From contig JAHFGF010000007.1 in the NCBI GenBank assembly GCA_023247595.1, forward strand, positions 1,148 through 18,420: 17,273 nt of DNA, written 5' to 3'. How positions within the stretch are numbered: the stretch's first letter is position 1; the number at the start of each line of letters is the position of its first letter. Both the position numbers and the translations under genes were made by a program. The notes under the pieces are model-generated. The model had not been told where the DNA came from and made no database searches. It was given only the letters and a program-made list of their open reading frames with translations. This document shows, piece after piece, positions 15,789 to 17,273 of the stretch. Source of the stretch: Candidatus Omnitrophota bacterium (GTDB taxonomy: Bacteria; Omnitrophota; Koll11; Zapsychrales; Fredricksoniimonadaceae).

Positions 15789-16742
15789 ATGGCGCTAATA
15801 AAAAAAATATTATTGGCTGTTGTCATTGTTTGCATCTTGATCTTTTTCAGTTTGATTGTTTTTTTTCGTTATCAGGGAAAGTTATTTATTGAACGTAAGG
15901 CCAGTGCTGTCTTTAATCGGCCGCTGACGGTTGAAAACGCCAAATTTGTTTTTCCCGTCGGTATTGAACTGTCCAATGTCAATGTTCCGGAATTGTTTTT
16001 TGCTGAAAGCGTCCTTGTCAAAGCCGGGCCGAGTTTGTTTTGGGGGAACCTGCTGAGTTTGGATGAGGTGACGCTTAAAGATGCGGTTTTAACGATGCAT
16101 CGCGATAAGGACAATCATATCCAGTTAAAACCGACTTCTTCCGGCGATGATAAAAATACGCAGACAACAGCGCGGGCCAGCGCCAAACGCCTGCAGGCGG
16201 TTATCAGAAATTTGAATGTTACAAACGGCAAAATAATTTTTCCCGGGCACGATCAGCCCGGCGCGGTTGATATTTATCTGCATGATGTTCAAATCACCGC
16301 GCAAAATGTTGCGCTGTCCGGCCAGGAACAGGACTCCCAATTTAAAATTTCCGGCCGAATTTTAGACAACCAGAATTTGTCGACGGGCAATGACTTTAAA
16401 GGGGCGGGATGGTTTAACTGGCCCAAGCGCAGCATGAACGCGGATGCTTCGGTCCTCAACTGGCACAACCAGTTTGATGTCAATTTAAAGGCGGTGTCGG
16501 TTAATAACGAGATGAAGGTCAATGGACACATGATTTCACGCGGGAACCCTGCCGCCGCGCCGGATGACCAAAAAAATCAGCCCGCTGATTTGTTGGCGAA
16601 TATTATGCGCAACGCTTCCATGGCCATCGACATGAACTTTTCGTTTTCCATGAAGATGGATCGATGGGAGTTGAGTAATGTTGATTTTTCTGGTAATCTA
16701 AGCGCCTCTATAGGCGGGGAAAATAGTATTAGTGGTAAGTGA
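15789..16742 (+). CDS. Short AsmA-like membrane-anchored protein
   Basis: The 317-residue product has a basic start (MALIKK), one hydrophobic segment (about 7-27) and then an AsmA-type N-terminal domain: ERKASAVFNRPLTVENAKFVFPVGIELSNVNV, followed by LSLDEVTLKDAVLTMHRDKDNHIQL. The rest is beta-rich and periplasmic, with a Pro/Asp/Gln linker near residue 255. It is far shorter than the AsmA-like protein at 6303-9509. The last codons and the TGA stop (AGT GGT AAG TGA) lie within the heptamer repeats of the next hairpin, so the original 3' end may have been replaced. I use ATG 15789 because it directly precedes the membrane segment. Its role in lipid or envelope homeostasis is only inferred. Confidence 0.8.
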   Translation: MALIKKILLAVVIVCILIFFSLIVFFRYQGKLFIERKASAVFNRPLTVENAKFVFPVGIELSNVNVPELFFAESVLVKAGPSLFWGNLLSLDEVTLKDAVLTMHRDKDNHIQLKPTSSGDDKNTQTTARASAKRLQAVIRNLNVTNGKIIFPGHDQPGAVDIYLHDVQITAQNVALSGQEQDSQFKISGRILDNQNLSTGNDFKGAGWFNWPKRSMNADASVLNWHNQFDVNLKAVSVNNEMKVNGHMISRGNPAAAPDDQKNQPADLLANIMRNASMAIDMNFSFSMKMDRWELSNVDFSGNLSASIGGENSISGK

Positions 16743-16820
16743 TAAGAGGTAAGTGATAAGAGGTAAGTGGTAGGGCCAGGAACAGGTCCGTTCTACCACT
16801 TATCTCTTACCTCTTATCAC
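16732..16820. repeat. Snap-back hairpin with heptamer-built arms (before tRNA-His)
   Basis: The left arm is six exact-phase heptamers from 16732 to 16773: GTGGTAA, GTGATAA, GAGGTAA, GTGATAA, GAGGTAA, GTGGTAG. The right arm (16793-16820), read in reverse complement, is GTGATAA, GAGGTAA, GAGATAA, GTGGTAG. A 19-nt centre separates them. The element carries the stop codon of the AsmA-like gene and ends 25 bp before tRNA-His. Confidence 0.9.
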
Positions 16821-16845
16821 TCAAAGTTTGTTAGTTTGTGCAAAT

Positions 16846-16920
16846 GGTGGGTGTAGCTCAGTTGGTTAGAGCGGAAGATTGTGGATCTTCAGGTCGCGGG
16901 TTCAACTCCCGTCACTCACC
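16846..16920 (+). tRNA. tRNA-His (anticodon GTG)
   Basis: Acceptor GTGGGTG (16847-16853) pairs with CACTCAC (16913-16919). The extra G-1 (16846) opposite C73 (16920) is the hallmark of tRNA-His. The anticodon stem GAAGA/TCTTC has loop TTGTGGA with anticodon GTG. The T-arm is GCGGG-TTCAACT-CCCGT. CCA is not encoded; the next bases are CTT. Confidence 0.97.
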
Positions 16921-16921
16921 C

Positions 16922-16950
16922 TTAAATTTTTGCCGTCGGCAAAAATTTAA
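16922..16950. terminator. Perfect palindrome after tRNA-His
   Basis: TTAAATTTTTGCC (16922-16934) and GGCAAAAATTTAA (16938-16950) form a perfect 13-bp stem with loop GTC, starting two bases after the tRNA. It could end the tRNA transcript, but the stem is AT-rich and lacks a T tail on the plus strand; it may be a palindromic repeat instead. Confidence 0.5.
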
Positions 16951-17007
16951 CCCCCGAGCATGCGCAGAAGATTTTGAAAAAATCTTCAAGCGTGTTATGC
17001 GAGGGGG
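16951..17007 (+). promoter_or_regulatory. Long structured hairpin covering the ribosome site of the next gene
   Basis: CCCCC (16951-16955) pairs with GGGGG (17003-17007); GA faces GA (possible tandem sheared pairs); GCAT pairs with ATGC; GCGC pairs with GCGT; and GAAGATTTT (16967-16975) pairs perfectly with AAAATCTTC (16979-16987). The 3' arm contains GAGGGGG, the best Shine-Dalgarno for ATG 17009, so folding would hide it. Confidence 0.55.
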
Positions 17008-17008
17008 C

Positions 17009-17273
17009 ATGCGTCAATGTGAAATTGATGTTATGGGGCCCCAAATGTTATTGATCATCCGCACTAAAATTGATTCCGAATCACGTAAAAAAATTGCTGA
17101 AGACCTGAAGGGTTATATTAAGGTCGTCGTCGATCTGCGCCGTGGCATCCTATCCGCGGGAGGCTCGAAACATGTGGATGGAGAGAAGCTTTTACTAAAA
17201 GATGGCAGCCGACAGGAAGACCTTTGGGGGGCGGGCTTGGATTTAGAGACCAATGAAATGGATTATGATTCTA
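17009..17273 (+). CDS. DUF5674 family protein (3' partial)
   Basis: The frame is open to the end of the window. The visible part reads MLLIIRTKIDSESRKKIAED from the third Met, then YIKVVVDLRRGILSAGG, HVDGEKLLLKDGSRQEDLWG and LDLETNEMDYDS. The V.VVD.....L..GG..H.D.E.LL...GS.Q.DLWG pattern fits, from memory, DUF5674, a short family (about 100-120 residues) of unknown function common in candidate-phylum genomes. Three in-frame ATGs are possible: 17009 (GAGGGGG just upstream), 17033 and 17045. The family usually begins close to the first strand, which favours 17045; the ribosome site favours 17009. The start is therefore open. Confidence 0.75.
   Translation, partial: MRQCEIDVMGPQMLLIIRTKIDSESRKKIAEDLKGYIKVVVDLRRGILSAGGSKHVDGEKLLLKDGSRQEDLWGAGLDLETNEMDYDS

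Overview
The window looks like a chromosomal stretch from an uncultured Gram-negative bacterium with an outer membrane. It carries two AsmA-type envelope proteins, a TPR-scramblase-like membrane protein, a polytopic GT-C-like protein and a GAF-PtsP phosphotransferase. This gene style, with repeat-rich intergenic gaps, recalls Omnitrophota or related PVC/candidate-phylum genomes. That placement is inference from style; there is no 16S or marker gene here.

Layout. Positions 1-6276 are a plus-strand run: the 3' part of a TPR/membrane/scramblase-like gene, the queuosine precursor genes queC and queE, a 30-bp-period inverted repeat array, queF, a small secreted DUF4830-like protein, rph (RNase PH), an octamer-built hairpin, and rdgB (ITPase). 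A perfect inverted repeat lies at the convergent junction with a 1068-codon AsmA-like gene on the minus strand (6303-9509). From 9596 come a promoter, tRNA-Pro(TGG), a 100-bp block that repeats the tRNA 3' end in direct and inverted orientation, a heptamer-built hairpin, and ptsP (GAF-EI-Ntr). A large polytopic protein follows (12269-13960).

A short AT-richer accessory segment (14035-15376) has its own promoter, three ATTGTAT boxes spaced exactly 22 bp apart, a DUF6036-type nucleotidyltransferase and, overlapping it by 11 bp, a protein with an RNxxxH (HEPN-type) motif. This looks like an unusual two-gene MNT/HEPN toxin-antitoxin or defence module. It is followed by an array of hairpins that reuses the 5' end of tRNA-Arg(TCT), then the tRNA itself, a short AsmA-like gene, a second heptamer-built hairpin, tRNA-His(GTG), two palindromes, and the start of a DUF5674 gene that runs off the window.

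How the parts relate. queC, queE and queF cover three consecutive steps from 6-carboxytetrahydropterin to preQ1, the modified base later placed in tRNA. rph (tRNA 3' maturation) and rdgB (nucleotide-pool cleaning) form a familiar pair. The most distinctive feature is the intergenic DNA. Nearly every larger gap holds a snap-back element whose arms are made of short tandem units (7, 8 or about 30 bp, differing in sequence from site to site). These elements end a few bases before a start codon or tRNA, and two tRNA genes have terminal segments copied in alternating orientation around hairpins. The repeats and the NTase/HEPN pair are the parts most worth following up.
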